A DNA stretch of 64,000 nt from NCBI GenBank assembly GCA_011503125.2, contig WWBZ02000022.1:3286001-3350000 (forward strand). Direction: 5' to 3'. The translations under genes and the position numbers were made by a program. This document shows positions 46,444 through 58,024 of the stretch, piece after piece. The notes beneath the pieces are model-generated. The model saw only the letters and a program-made list of their open reading frames with translations, was not told the origin of the DNA and ran no database searches. Source of the stretch: Botryosphaeria dothidea. Lineage: Eukaryota; Ascomycota; Dothideomycetes; Botryosphaeriales; Botryosphaeriaceae. How positions within the stretch are numbered: position 1 is the stretch's first letter; each line of letters starts with the position of its first letter.

Positions 46444-46922
46444 GTTCACCGATGTTATGGTTTAATGGATTTTCATCATCAGGTTTCTACATTTCATTAT
46501 ATCGGAGCCCCGGAAAGGTCTAGGTTATTGCCTCAAGCGCAGGATACCCACTGGTCTTTGGATAGTGGGCGGGGATTCGGCGTTATACTGATGCGCCTTT
46601 TGTTCAACATGCTTTGCTGGCTTTGCGGCGCGTCTTTACAGGAATGGCGAAATGTGAGCGGGCAAAATGATGATTTTCACTGGCTATTCCCTGATGGTAC
46701 ACAGCGTTCTCGAGTCTATGAAAAGGGAGTTACGGTTGGCTACATAAGCGTCATAGCCACGCAAAACGTTCTGATAAGCTTCTCTGGTTACGCAGGAATG
46801 TGACAAGAATCTTGATTTTGTTTCTAAATGTCGTACAATGCACAACTATACACTGCTGATAAGCGAATGATACAAGCGCCCTGGCTGTGAGCATGATCAT
46901 GTCACTTGAGCGAACTCCACCC
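46444..46922. other. Intergenic region, converging genes
   Basis: 479 bases between the stops of the unknown protein gene (+) and BNA6 (-). A 112-codon plus frame at 46465-46803 lacks any signature. Presumed 3' UTRs. Confidence 0.45.
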
Positions 46923-48308
46923 TCACACATCCACTGTCTCCCCACCCTTCGCACCCTGGCCCTTCGGCACGATCTTGAGGGAGAAATCCACATGCTTGAC
47001 CCCCTGGTGAATGCTGCTCGTGCTCACCACATCTACATCGTCACACACATACGCCTCCACATTCTCCTCCGTCAAGCCGCCGCTCACCTCCACCAGCGCC
47101 TTTTTGCCCCACTTCTCCTTCAGCTTCCTCGCGCAGACCTTGACGCCATCGCCCGTGAAGTTGTCAAGCATCACGACGTCGGCGCCCGCCGCGATCGCCT
47201 CGTCGGCCTCCTCGAACGACTGGCACTCGACCTCGACCTTGATGCTGAAGCCGCCGGACGCCTTGGCCGCGTGCACGGCCTTCGTGATGCTGCCCTGGCA
47301 CGCCCAGATGTGGTTGTCCTTAAGCATCGTCATCGTCGACAGGTCGTGCCGGTGCGCGTCGCACCCGCCGACCAGCATGCCGTACTTCTCGACCAGGCGG
47401 AAGCCGGGGGTCGTCTTGCGCGTGCCGGCCAGCGTGTTGCGGTAGCCAGCGGCGCGGAGTAGGGAGAGGAGAGATGTAGACCTGTAGGTAGATGGTGTGG
47501 ACAGTTAGACGTGGTAAAGTGTGGGAATGTTCGCTGGGTAGGGTGCTGGGGGAAAACGCGAGGGCTGCCGAATTGGGAAATAGATTATGAAGTCGACCGG
47601 GATCTTGAGCAATTAATGCATGACACCATGACAAGCCTGCAACAAATTTGAAGATAGAGAGTCTTGACGGAAGAAATAGGAGATCTTTGGGGAAACGAAA
47701 ACGGTCCATCAAGGGCCGTGTGCTGGCTCACTTACTTGGTAGCAATGCCAGAGCATCTTGCCAAGGTATTGAGAGCAACTCTCTCACCGAGGAGCACGTT
47801 CCTGACAGGTCCCCGTACGGTGGCGCAGTGCTTTACTGGCTCAAATATCTCGCCTTCTTGGATGTGCCATTCGACTCTGAGCTCGTTGATTAGCATTCCC
47901 GAACAGACTGAAGATGGAAAATAGCAAACTCACGTGCAATCGAGCTGTTTGAAAACTTCATCGAAGAAGGGAACGCCGGCCAACACGCCCTAAAGAGGTG
48001 CATCAATAATTGAATCGTCATCTTTTTCAGAACCGCTTCCGGCATAGAAACCTCCCATGCTCTTTCGAATTGATGTTTCCTAATGCACTACCCCGGCTTC
48101 AAAGCAAGGAAAAACAGCAGTGCACGGGGACACCAACCTTGCTCTTGCCCAACAGTCTGGCTTCAGCCATGTCTTCACCAACCACAAAGCCGCCGTAGTC
48201 GAGACTTGGCGTGTCTTCCTCCAGCCATTCCGAGACCAGACGCTTGTAGGTCTGAGGCAGCAAATGCGCCACCTTGCCGTGAGCCGGTGCTCCTTCGGTA
48301 AATGCCAT
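46923..48308 (-). CDS. BNA6: Quinolinate phosphoribosyltransferase (nicotinate-nucleotide pyrophosphorylase)
   Basis: Four exons in coding order 48138-48308, 47934-47989, 47736-47876, 46923-47481 sum to 927 nt, 308 aa. It converts quinolinate and PRPP to nicotinate mononucleotide in de novo NAD synthesis. Seen: [22 protein letters not shown]-terminus; [22 protein letters not shown] rebuilt over introns 1 and 2; [19 protein letters not shown] with the Arg-Cys-Ser-Gly PRPP/quinolinate residues; [22 protein letters not shown]; the [13 protein letters not shown] active-site Lys; and the barrel end [29 protein letters not shown]. Splice phases all agree. Intron 3 (254 nt) is long and contains a chance ORF. 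Divergent from the F-box gene at 48711. Confidence 0.94.
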
Positions 48309-48710
48309 GTTTCGATGTGTTTGCAAAGTTCTACGCAGGTCTGAATTTTTGAATGACAGGAGCTTATCAAAGAACGCGGTGACACAAGAGAAAAAAAATC
48401 GACGGGAAAGAGTCAGAGCGCGGGGTTTGATTTTGGAGGGGCGTCCGGGGCAAATCGCGCCAAGACGGATGCGGGCCGGCGCCGGCAATCCGTCTCACTC
48501 GCGCTTCCGGTTTCACCCACGACGCGTCGCTCCACCAACATCACCATCCTCCATCAACGTCTTCAGCTCCTTTCTCACCGCCGCATCTCTTTGCAAGCTC
48601 GCCATTCCAAGCTCAGCAGAATTCAGAACTGCCCACCTAACGCTACCGCCCGGCCGACCGCAGCTCCTCAACTGCGCTAGCTGCATCAATTGCATCAAAC
48701 GCTGCTAGTC
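48309..48710. promoter_or_regulatory. Divergent intergenic region BNA6 - F-box gene
   Basis: 402 bases between start codons. Contains one ACGCGT at 48522-48527 and a C/T-rich leader toward 48711. No specific regulator can be assigned. Confidence 0.3.
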
Positions 48711-49917
48711 ATGACGAGCGCACTACCGGTGGAGCTGCTGGGCCAGATCTTTGCTGATCTTACTTCCGCAAGAGATTTAGCCAATGTTTCGTCTGTGTGC
48801 AAGTTGTTCCATGCCGTGGTCGAGCCCCACCTGTTCCGTGCAGTCACAATCACCAGCCTCAAACAGCTTCGGTCATTCAACCAAGCTATGGTTGACAAAT
48901 CGGCTCGGGTCGCGTATGTGCTGGAACTGGAATTTGCCTATCCAAGACTCTTTGGTCCTGGAAAGCTACGTACATTCGAAATAATGGAAAGAAAGCAAGG
49001 ATTGGATGACTTTGACAACATACTCCCCAAGCTCACAAAGCTTCGGACACTTTCTGTGGGCATTACCACTTTCTTCGACTCACTGCCTTGGCAAGACTTC
49101 TTTGGTCGAGCCGTATTCGGGGACATTTTGCAATCCCTCGAAACATGTAAGCCCCTTTTGCAATACACTTGGCTCGAGAAAAGGTTGTGTGCTCATCAGC
49201 CAGGAAGGTATCCTGAAGTACCCGCGTTCTCTTCTTAGTCTTACCGGCTTCGAGCCCATCTTTTCTCACCCAACATTGAAGAGCCTGACTATCTGCTCGG
49301 CTGATTGTAGCCTTCGGTCATGGAGAGCACTCTTTCAGGAGAACCTGCGTACAGCACTTCAACGACTAGAGTTTGTGTACTGCGATATTGACCCTATCGC
49401 GCTGAAGCGAATACTCTCCATGACGGGCGGTCTCAAGGAGCTAATCATTAAGATGGATCGGGGTGACAGCGCCGTCGCGAATTTCCAGGACTACGCTGAG
49501 AATTTGGAAGAGGTTGCTACTACTCTGGAATCACTTACCATTGACACGGATGCTTCGACCTCAGGTTCTCCCTTCCGCTTGCGGAACATGATTGCGCTCC
49601 GAAATGTTTCTATAGATGCTAGCATATGGTTTGGGCTCCTTTGTACATACCCCGAAACCACGAGCGAGCAACTTCTGAGGAGTATCCTCCCTCCGCGTAT
49701 CGAGAGGATGGAGATAGGCGGTTGGGGTGTCACCGAAGATGTGGATATGAGCACCACTGAAGATCCGCTACTACAGATGCTACAGCCCATGTTCAACGAT
49801 GTGCAGAATTTGGCCCCAACGTTGAAACACATAGGACGTGGGCCGCTGCCATTACCGCGGGTGTCTCCCGCGTTCAGAAAAGCCTGCATGATCAATGGGA
49901 TTTCGACCAATTTTTGA
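48711..49917 (+). CDS. F-box domain protein
   Basis: Two exons (48711-49146, 49208-49917) sum to 1146 nt, 381 aa. Residues 4-40 form an F-box (LPVELLGQIFADLTSARDLANVSSVCKLFHAVVEPHLFR), the Skp1-binding part of SCF ubiquitin ligases. The remainder has the irregular hydrophobic periodicity of a degenerate leucine-rich repeat fold (LRTLSVGI, LKSLTICSADCSLRSW, LQRLEFVYCDIDPIAL, LKELIIKMDRG, LESLTIDTDAS), the usual substrate-recognition side in fungi. The intron (49147-49207) restores TC-ILKYPRSLL; without it the frame stops. Substrate unknown. It shares an intergenic region with BNA6, which need not be functional. Confidence 0.85.
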
Positions 49918-50518
49918 ATACAGAGACCAGACAGTTTTACGCTTAGACAGCCCTTTGCCTAACAGAGTGAGTGAAGTGTCCTTTCAGAATTTCGAGGAAA
50001 TGTAAGCCCTCCAAATATTCCACGAGAGTGATCAACTCGACTCTTTTCTAATACATGCTGATCCAGCTGTTAATTCTGCTCGCCGTCAAAGGAATCCAAT
50101 GCCCACGGAAAAGGCGGAACCAGACGGGCCCGCCGCAGCGCGGGATCTTTTCACCTCGAATGCATTGAGGAAGCTCTTTGGTTGCCAGCACTCGAAGTTA
50201 TCTACTGTACAGCCAAAGCCACATGAAAATTTCGCGAGGCTATCTCATTTAGTCGCTGGGTTCCCTCGTTTACAAATCCACCTTCCATGAACTTGCTCGG
50301 CGCCATGCATTTTGAACTAATGAGCTTCTATATTCAGGTGTTCGAGTACTGATCCAGACTCACTGCAGACGGTTAACAATCCGTTCAGGCTCGTATTCAG
50401 TCTGTCGTCTTGGACTGATCATTTGCTACTGCTGAACTATCCGTTTGCCCCTCGGGGATCTTCGAGATGAAAACGGCCGAAGTGGCACATTGGCGAATAG
50501 GAATTTGTTCGCCTGGGT

Positions 50519-51553
50519 GCCAAGCGCCTAATATGTATCGCGAAACATATACACCGAGGATTTTGTCTCCGGGGTAGGGCGAGGTGGGGACAGCTCAGGT
50601 CGAAACAAGCAGGTAAGAGAGATGGCAATTAAGAGATGGTGCCAAGGTGGGAATAAGAGAAGGCTTGTGTTGTTGCTTCGCATGGAAAGGGAAGGTGATG
50701 GTCCGGTACGGACGGCACCCGACAGTTCTCGGCGGAGACCAAGACACGGCACGTCATCTAGATCTCGTCTTCCTTGTCTCTCATTGGATGGCATAATTCA
50801 GGCGTGATAACGCCACAGGAGAGGGGAGGGTATCTGCGCTGGCGGAGGAGAGCGACGCTCATGCCAAGCTCGGGCTTATCATGCTCCGCCAACCCATCGC
50901 CAGTACATCTTGGCGTCTTGTACGCGCCCGCCAAGGTCTCCGCTCCTCCAAGACTTTCGGAGTGCTAACTCGTTTTCTCTCGCTCCTCCGTCTTTATCCC
51001 TCGCTCCTGCCTGAGAGGGCAACAAACATGTTAATCGTTGCAACTACTCACGATCCCGCTGTCATTAACAGCATCATCACCACCTCTGGTGCAGCGCCGT
51101 CCTGAATGTAGAGTATGCATTCCAGCGTATGAAGAGGTCGAGTAGTACCACTGCTCACGCGACAGGGCTCTTGCTTGTCAGGCTGCGCGACTGAACGCTT
51201 CAAGCATTGGGAAGACGTGGTCACGCCCGCACTCTCACAATAAAGGTAGTCGGATGGAGAGCGCTCTATTCGACCAGTTCCTGGACACAATTCCCTCCCG
51301 CGCATGGAAAATTGGATCGCTTAGAGCTAATGGCCCAATGGCAAACACGCCGGACGAGAGAGTGTGTCATGCTTTACCGAACAGGCGCCCAGAGATCATG
51401 CATCTTGGCTAGCGCCCCGGCCTTATATTTCAATGCTTGGAACTGCGGATGCCGCCAGAACCCTCAGTTGGCAGAGGAGACACCAAGGGTGTTTATCGCG
51501 TCAAACCACTTCGCATTTCTTCCTTCTATTTTGCGCCTGGCTCCGTGCTTGGC
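50519..51553. promoter_or_regulatory. Cluster of PacC-type GCCARG hexamers
   Basis: GCCARG or its complement CYTGGC starts at 50519, 50641, 50863, 50909, 50930, 51414, 51536 and 51548, eight in the 1775-bp gap where about two would be expected. GCCARG is the binding site of PacC, the ambient-pH regulator of Aspergillus and relatives. The neighbouring gene encodes a secreted neutral protease, a typical pH-controlled product. Regulation is inferred. Confidence 0.35.
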
Positions 51554-51603
51554 CACTCCGATATCATGAGGAGACTTGTATAGGTTGCTCGAGCATGGCG
51601 GTC

Positions 51604-51610
51604 TATAAAT
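51604..51610 (+). promoter_or_regulatory. TATA box of the deuterolysin gene
   Basis: TATAAAT 83 bases upstream of ATG 51693, leaving room for a short leader. Confidence 0.45.
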
Positions 51611-51692
51611 TGAGCTTTGTCTCTCGTAAGATTCTCATCTCCATCAGCAGAGCAGTTTTCGAGTCATTCTCAAGAGCCAGCAATCGTTCAGC

Positions 51693-52862
51693 ATGAAGTT
51701 CATCGCCAGCCTGTCCTTCCTGGCCTCCTTGGCCGCCGCCGTTTCTGTCGACGTCAACAAGCGTGACACTCCTTTGGATGTCAAGCTTGAGGTCGTTGGC
51801 AACACTGGTGTCAAGGCTTCCATCACCAATACTGGCTCTGCTCCTCTCAAGCTGTTCAAGACCGGCACTCTCTTGGACCAGTTCCCCGTTGAGAAGCTCG
51901 AGATCCACGCTGCTGGTAAGTGGGATATCAAACACGAGCAGACAGAGCATTTGTACTGATACCACTTTCAGACAGCCAAGTTGTTTTCGATGGCATCCGC
52001 TACCAGGTCTCCACTCAGGGTCTCACCGAGGAGGCTTTCCAAAGCATTGGCGCCGGCGAGACCATTGAGGTCGAGTTCGACACTGCTGAGAGCCACGACC
52101 TGAGCAGCGGTGGTGCCTTCGACTTCCTCGCCCAGGGAGCCTTCTCCGTCGCCGAGGCCGACTCGACCGAGATCTCCGGCGTCGTCCCCTTCGTGAGCAA
52201 CACTATCTCCGCCGAGGTCGACGGTGCCCAGGCCAAGGCCGTGCACAACGAGTTCCACGAGAAGATCAAGCGCACCATCGTCCAGTCCGACTGCACCGGC
52301 ACGCGCGGCACCGCCACCCGCAACGCTATCGCCAACTGCCGCTCGCTCGCCGCCCGCGCGCAGACGGCCGCCTCCTCCGGCTCGGCCACCAAGTTCCAGG
52401 AGTACTTCAAGACGACCTCGTCCTCCACCCGCAGCCAGGTCGCCGCCGTCTTCGGCCGCATTGTGTCCGAGTGCGGCAGCACCACCTCGGGCGTCTCGCG
52501 CTACTACTGCTCCGACGTGCTCGGCGCCTGCAGCAGCGGCGTGCTCGCCTACACGCAGCCCGCCAGCTCGCTGATGGTCAACTGCCCGCTCTTCTTCTCC
52601 GGCCTCTCCCCCACCAGCTCCGCCTGTCACGCCCAGGACCAGCAGACCACCATCCTCCACGAGACCACCCACCTGACCCAGATCAAGGGTACCTCCGACT
52701 ACGGCGGATACGGCTACAACTTCGTCCGCTCCCTGTCGGCCGCCCAGAACCTGAACCACGCCGACACTTACACCCTGTACGCTCAGGGTAAGTTCTTCCT
52801 TCCTGACCCCCATGCCTTTGAGCATTTGCTAATTCGTTGTAGCTCTGTACGCCGGCTGCTAA
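51693..52862 (+). CDS. Deuterolysin (M35 secreted neutral zinc metalloprotease)
   Basis: Three exons (51693-51915, 51972-52787, 52843-52862) sum to 1059 nt, 352 aa. M35 deuterolysins are secreted, heat-stable zinc endopeptidases with preference for basic proteins. Seen: signal peptide MKFIASLSFLASLAAAVS; a prodomain of about 150 residues with a Lys-Arg at 23-24 and another in KIKR before the mature part; paired Cys residues (SDCTGTR, NCRSLA, ECGS, YYCSDVLGACSS, NCPLFF, SACHAQD); the zinc motif HETTH at residues 304-308; and the aspzincin GTSDYGGYGY. The terminal exon is only 20 nt and supplies the conserved ALYAGC end. Catalytic and disulphide residues appear complete. Likely role: extracellular protein use. 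Confidence 0.94.
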
Positions 52863-53685
52863 ATGTAGCGAACCATGACTCGACACGGTATCTCAATTGC
52901 TGGAGGACTGCGCTCTGGGGGGATTGGGGAACTTTGATATTTATGGTTGGAGAACTTTGAATCGGATATTCTTTGATATGTAGATACAATATATTCGGTT
53001 CCTCTTAACGTGATTTCATTATGAGATATCAACAGTCCCGCCAGATGCGAATGCCTTTCAATCGGGGGCTATGGTTCAGGTTGAGACCCAAGCACAGCCA
53101 CGAACACCAAAATCCTACGGAGAGGGTACCTGCATATGCTAAGTATGACTGCAAGTTCAAAGCAGAGCGAGATGGAGGGCAAGCGGCTGAGTTACTCTGA
53201 ACTAGTTGGCTATCTCCAAGTAAAATGTACATTGCACAATGATGCGATTACTTCAAGTTTTGTCTGTGTAATCTTCGATATCACTTTCTGATGCAAATGA
53301 TCACCCACAGTCCGAGGGCTAAGCGACCGTTCATTGTCACAATGCTCTACAATGTGAAAGTTTTAGGATCCGAGGTGCCCTTTTCCTGTACTTGCTATAA
53401 TGGCGAGCACATTGAAAGCAGGCCGTTACGCACAATATCATAATGAGGGAAAGCCTGCGGTTCAGCATATGCCATCAGAAGACATCGAAAGCACAGCCCA
53501 TACAAGCATGACGCAGAAGAAGTCACCATGTCTATTAAACCATCCCTCAATCACGTCCATACTCCAAACACCAAGAAAACCACTCCCCGTCAGCTCTTCA
53601 TGGAAAGAACCCCAAAAGGTAGCCCAAAACTTTCCCCCAAGCCATTCCATTCCTCACTTCCAGGCCTTCCCCCCCCAAAAAAAAA
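52863..53685. other. Intergenic region, converging genes
   Basis: 823 bases between the deuterolysin stop and the RSA3 stop. Short frames on both strands, no recognisable protein. A C/A homopolymer junction lies at about 53669-53685 next to the RSA3 stop. Confidence 0.45.
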
Positions 53686-54331
53686 TCAGCCCCTCCCACC
53701 AACCATCACCCTCGCCTTCTCCACGGCCGAAAAGCACCCCTCCCCCTGCTGTAGCGCATGCACCAGCAGCGGCAGCGCAGCATCGCCAAAATCCGGCGCG
53801 TTACGGACTTTGTCGAGGTCCTCGGCCAGCTCCTGCGTCACCGTACGCAGGTACCAGGACGGGAAGGCCGCGGCGGCAGCCGAGGCGGGGAGGATTTCGG
53901 ATCCTGATGGCGATGGGGAAGGCGACGGGGCCGACTGCTGGACGACGTCAGTGAGGGGAGGAGGAGCAGGGGTGGAGAGAAACAGACGGTATCACGTGCT
54001 GTGGTCGTGGTCTTTTGCTTCTTGGCTGGGGTGGGGGTGTCGTCGGAGTCGCTGGCGAGGCTGCTGCTGCTGTTGGAGTTTTCGGTGTCGGTGTCGCTGC
54101 TGCTGCTGCTTGATTCGAAGACTGCAGAAAAGGAAAATCATCAGATCGTGAGAGAAGCGATTTGCAGAACTTGAGAATCCTAGAAGATATGGACAAGACA
54201 GAGAAAAGGACGAAGAAAGCTTGTCTGAAAATGGGAAGTAAACTCTGCATACTTTCAGTTCGCGACTTTCTGCTACGTTTTGAGTTGAGCTTGGGTTTTC
54301 CAGCGGTGGCAGGGTTCTTCTTCGGGGCCAT
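53686..54331 (-). CDS. RSA3: Ribosome assembly protein Rsa3
   Basis: Three exons in coding order 54253-54331, 53988-54121, 53686-53937 sum to 465 nt, 154 aa. Rsa3 acts with Dbp6 in early nucleolar assembly of the 60S subunit. Seen: basic start MAPKKNPATAGKPKLNSKRS; a Ser/Asp/Glu tract encoded by a CTG-rich repeat on the plus strand (FESSSSSDTDTENSN, LASDSDD); then the Rsa3 C-terminal domain: FPSWYLRTVTQELAEDLDKV, RNAPDFGDAALPLLVHALQQ, GEGCFSAVEKARV. The last intron is the weak point: I use a GTCTGT donor at 53987 because it keeps phase; a GTGATA donor 10 nt upstream does not. The competing Ala/Thr/Pro frame in exon 2 is a shadow. Confidence 0.82.
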
Positions 54332-54863
54332 GGCAGGATTATTCCAGAGCTTTCGGCTCAAGTGACTGATTGCGGATGTATGCTGTGATGATATGTGAGG
54401 GAGCTGAGAAGCTCAAGTGAGTCACGCGCAGGCTGAATGTGAGGAGTGGATTTGGGCGTGTAGAACATGTGCTGAGGTCGAGAGGTCAAAAAGAAGTTGC
54501 CGCTGAGAATCTCGACGCTGGGGATCGTGACTCGCGCTAGCCCCATATGGTTTAGTCTCAGGACTGACTCTAGAAATTCGCCTGCAAAATCATACATTGG
54601 ATCACAAACTTGGACAGATCTATGCACACGAATATGGGAAATAGAAAGGCTGCTGGCTGGTATCCATTTGCTTGCAATATTTGATTGAAATGGTGTTTAA
54701 TTGCTCAAGAAATAACAGTTTCATGTTTTCGTCAAAGATATCCTCTTCACATCGAAGGAGCAGGTTCCTTGAATTCGAGAGACAAGAAATCTGTGTCCAT
54801 GTGGACGTTTATTCTTCGTACATTAATTTTACAATTCTTCTGCGCAAGCTTACACTTCAGTCC
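54332..54863. other. Intergenic region
   Basis: 532 bases between the RSA3 start and the stop of the next minus-strand gene. Holds the RSA3 promoter; a TTTAATTG-rich, AT-rich patch at 54680-54860 probably belongs to the 3' UTR of the neighbour. No gene seen. Confidence 0.4.
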
Positions 54864-57800
54864 CTATATCGTCTTGGCTGCTTGTCCAACTCGCACATAT
54901 TCCCTCATTTCCTCTTCGTCTGGCCAGTACCCAAAATGTCCCGGAAAACTCTCCACCTTCTCTCTAACGAGCATTATTAGTTCCTCAGGCGCCGGCTCCA
55001 GCCTTTCTATCGTCAAATTGGCTACAGACTGTGTTGCGTCATCAATTCTCCAATCTTGTTGCCCCTCATTTGAGAGTGCTTGTTCTTCGAGTGGATTCTC
55101 GAGGTTGAACCTGCGCTCGAGAAAGACCCTCAGTGCGATGATGGCGCGCCGTAAACGAACATGCCCGTTGAGCTCATTATTGCAGTGATGCATGAGGTCT
55201 GCAAAGTGGTCGTGCATGAACTTTGCGACAGAGAGCAAACCCTCATAGTCACCCATAGTGCCAAGAGCCCGGATGTAAACGTGCAAGATGGTAGGTGCAG
55301 GAACGGACAGCGTACAGTCAGTGAAACCCGCAGATTCGTCATTGACTACAAGCTTTTGGTAGGGTTTGAGGTGCGCGAGATCGTCTAGTCCGACGAGCTT
55401 ATTGAAAAGGGCACGCAGAAACTTCGAATCGACTTCGTTGTGACGGAGGTGGTGAGCGCATGTGTCATCAAGTTTCTCTTCCTCAATCCCTTCTTCTGAC
55501 TGCTGAGCGATGCGGTCTCTCCGAACAGCAGCATTGAATCTAAAAGAAAGACAGACGCTCTGGAAACCTTCGGCGTCTAGCTCCACTCCTGCACGTTCCA
55601 AGACTTTGAGCGTCTGACGCATGATGTCTGTGGTACCATTGCCCTTGCGTCTGACGTCGAATTTGTGAATGGCGAGCAGAATTCTATTCCATCCAGGGCG
55701 GTACTTGGAATTCCTGAGGTCCATGAGAGAAATCGCTCGATGGATAAGGGGGCGGCCATCGCCAGATTGTGCGTCTTCCTTCTTGTGATACGTGTCCGGG
55801 ACAGAGAAATTCTTCAAGAGGATCTCGATGTATGAGTTGAAAACTTTTTCTGGCACAGCCTGAACCTGTTGTTTCGTGATGTTGAGTCGTAATAGCGCAT
55901 GTACACGCTTATCACCACCAGCTTGTATGTATTCAAGAGCTCGACTGAGTTGCCGAGCGGTCTGAATCAAATAGGCCAAGCATTTGTTGTTCAGAAGAAT
56001 TCGCCTCGAGACCATCCGGTCAAACAGCTCATCTACGGACGGTGGTTGTAAGCGTGGGTCCAGACGTTCGTGAGGCGACTCCGGCGTAGGCAGTGCCTCT
56101 CTCCGATCCCCAGCAAGTTTCTCCTTCATTTCGCCTTGGTTCTCAATTGATTCACTAGGCTCATTTCGGGCTTGAGCCTCCAATTTCCGTGCTCCGACGA
56201 TCCTCTCAAACAAGGCTTGATATACTGTTACTCTCATATGCTGTTTGTGAACCTTGACGGCCTCGTAAGCCAGAAAGATTGCCCACGATTCCTCAACGGT
56301 CCTTGTCGTGCGCACCCTCGCAGCCCAGATCTCGTGGTCAACATCTCGGAAACAAGGAAAGTCCTTTGGAATGTCTTCTTCGTTCAAAGCAGAAACGAGA
56401 GCATGTTGGATCCGAGGCAGTATGATTCTGTTCTGAATGACAGGGCTTCCATCGGAATCCCAACCGGCAAAAAGTTGAATGATCCGATCCCAGCCGTACG
56501 TGGGGTATCCAGCTTCGCGCATGCGAACAATCGTTTGAGCAGCCCGCGAGACGCCATAATCTGGTCCAATTTCGGAATCCATAGCAGTCCGGTCCTCTTT
56601 CCATGGAGGCCAAGAGGGAGATTTGAGTTCAGCCCATTTCCGCTCCTCTTTTGTCTTCAAATGCGCTAGCTGTACCCGCGCTACCGACCTATACCCCATC
56701 TGCGTGATGACCATGGGTAGCTGATACTCTGACATCCGCCGGAGAATGTCAAATTGAGCGCGCAGTTGGACATCCGCAGACACGTATGGGCGAAGTGATG
56801 TGGGTAGGGAAAGCAAAGAAAGCATTCGATTGTACAGTAGGATCAACTGAACTCGTCGCTTTCTCAGTCTGTCCTCGTTTACTGGCTTTCTAGAAGGCCC
56901 CTCTCGAATAGTCCCAATTTGGGATGGATTGATACGCGTCACAACAAGGTTCGTGATTTGCTGTATGCTCTCGGGGTGGAGTATCCGAGCTTTTCGCAAG
57001 AGGCGTATGCAGATGAGAAAGAATGTTTTCTCGTCGGTAGTCACAACACCCTGGAACGAACTGTCACTACTGTTAGAACCAACCAATACATGGCTCTCGG
57101 CGTACATGAGGAGTCGCCGGATAGCTGGAGCTGAAAAGTCCATCCGCCGGCAGAGGAGGCAAGTCACCCAAACGGGCACCGGCTTCGAAATGACGAGATC
57201 GTCAATCCTACCAGCCAACAGTATGTCCGCAGATTGAACAGCTGATTCCGCGGTAAGGATTCTTCCCCAGATTCGAAAATCATCTTCATTGTATCCTTGC
57301 CTTCGTAGCCAATCTTGGACCTTCGACGCAATAGGTGTGTTCCATCTAGGCGCCTTCTTTTTGTAGACCAGCCGGAGGTGTTTGGCCAGATAGAATTGAA
57401 GAGAAGGCCGAAACAGTTCGTACGGATGGACGTAGCCGGGATGTTTACGTTTATGAGGAGAGCGATGGTTGGCATAACTCAAATTGGCCTTGCCAGACAC
57501 AGTTCTTGGAAGATTCCAGGCTTGTGCTTGATTTCGAAGCACCATAATGAGGAATTCATTTGGACTTCGAAATCTCTTTTTCATCTCGCGCCTAAGACCG
57601 GATGGTATGGTCGACTTCCAGCTAAGTGGAATGTTTTTCCATCTCCTCCGCTCAACAGATCGCCCTTGGTACTTGATAACGATCATGCCTTTCTCTTCAC
57701 TGTTTCGTATGGCCTTCTCCCGCGGCGGGCGAACGCTGCACCATCGGAACTGACCACCATGGCGAAAACAGGGAGCTTTGGTCGTTGAAGACGGATTGGA

Positions 57801-58024
57801 GGGCCTGATGGACAGGTGATTGCTATGCAATGGCCGTTGCTGAGGGTTGAGAGCTCGAGAGCATCTGAAGGAAGACTAGGATGGGTAAGCAATGCGGCGG
57901 GGAGTTTTTCTGAGAGCTGTGAGCATACTCTCACGGGGGTGCTGGCGTCAAACGCAGCAGTCTTTGCGGCGAGATCAGCCGCATGAAGTCTGCGCAATGC
58001 AGGAAGCAGAGCATTGAGGGGCAT
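54864..58024 (-). CDS. Large helical-repeat protein, probably mitochondrial (PPR-like)
   Basis: Two exons in coding order 57935-58024 and 54864-57839 sum to 3066 nt, 1021 aa. The first exon (30 codons) adds MPLNALLPALRRLHAADLAAKT, an amphipathic, Arg-containing, acid-free start typical of a mitochondrial presequence; intron 57840-57934 has a good GTGAGA donor and CTCAG acceptor and keeps phase. Without it the long frame has no ATG before about residue 80. The body is rich in paired helices (TADILL-type repeats, IRRLLMYAESHVLVG, FLAYEAVKVHKQHM, YIQAGGDKRVHALLRLNI, GTMGDYEGLLSVAKFMHDHF), resembling the degenerate pentatricopeptide proteins fungi use in mitochondrial RNA metabolism or complex I assembly (CIA84-like). 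The segment SPSWPPWKEDRTAMD looks like a conserved family mark. Exact orthologue not identified. Confidence 0.75.

Larger units (their letters stand above)
49918..51692. other. Long upstream region of the deuterolysin gene
   Basis: 1.78 kb with no supported gene. Its right half is the presumed deuterolysin promoter (TATAAAT at 51604-51610, separate entries for the hexamer cluster). Short frames show no family features. Confidence 0.5.

Noticed and set aside
47482..47735. Separate small gene inside BNA6 intron 3
   Set aside because: The open frame crosses splice sites that are needed for the intact enzyme and has no family features.
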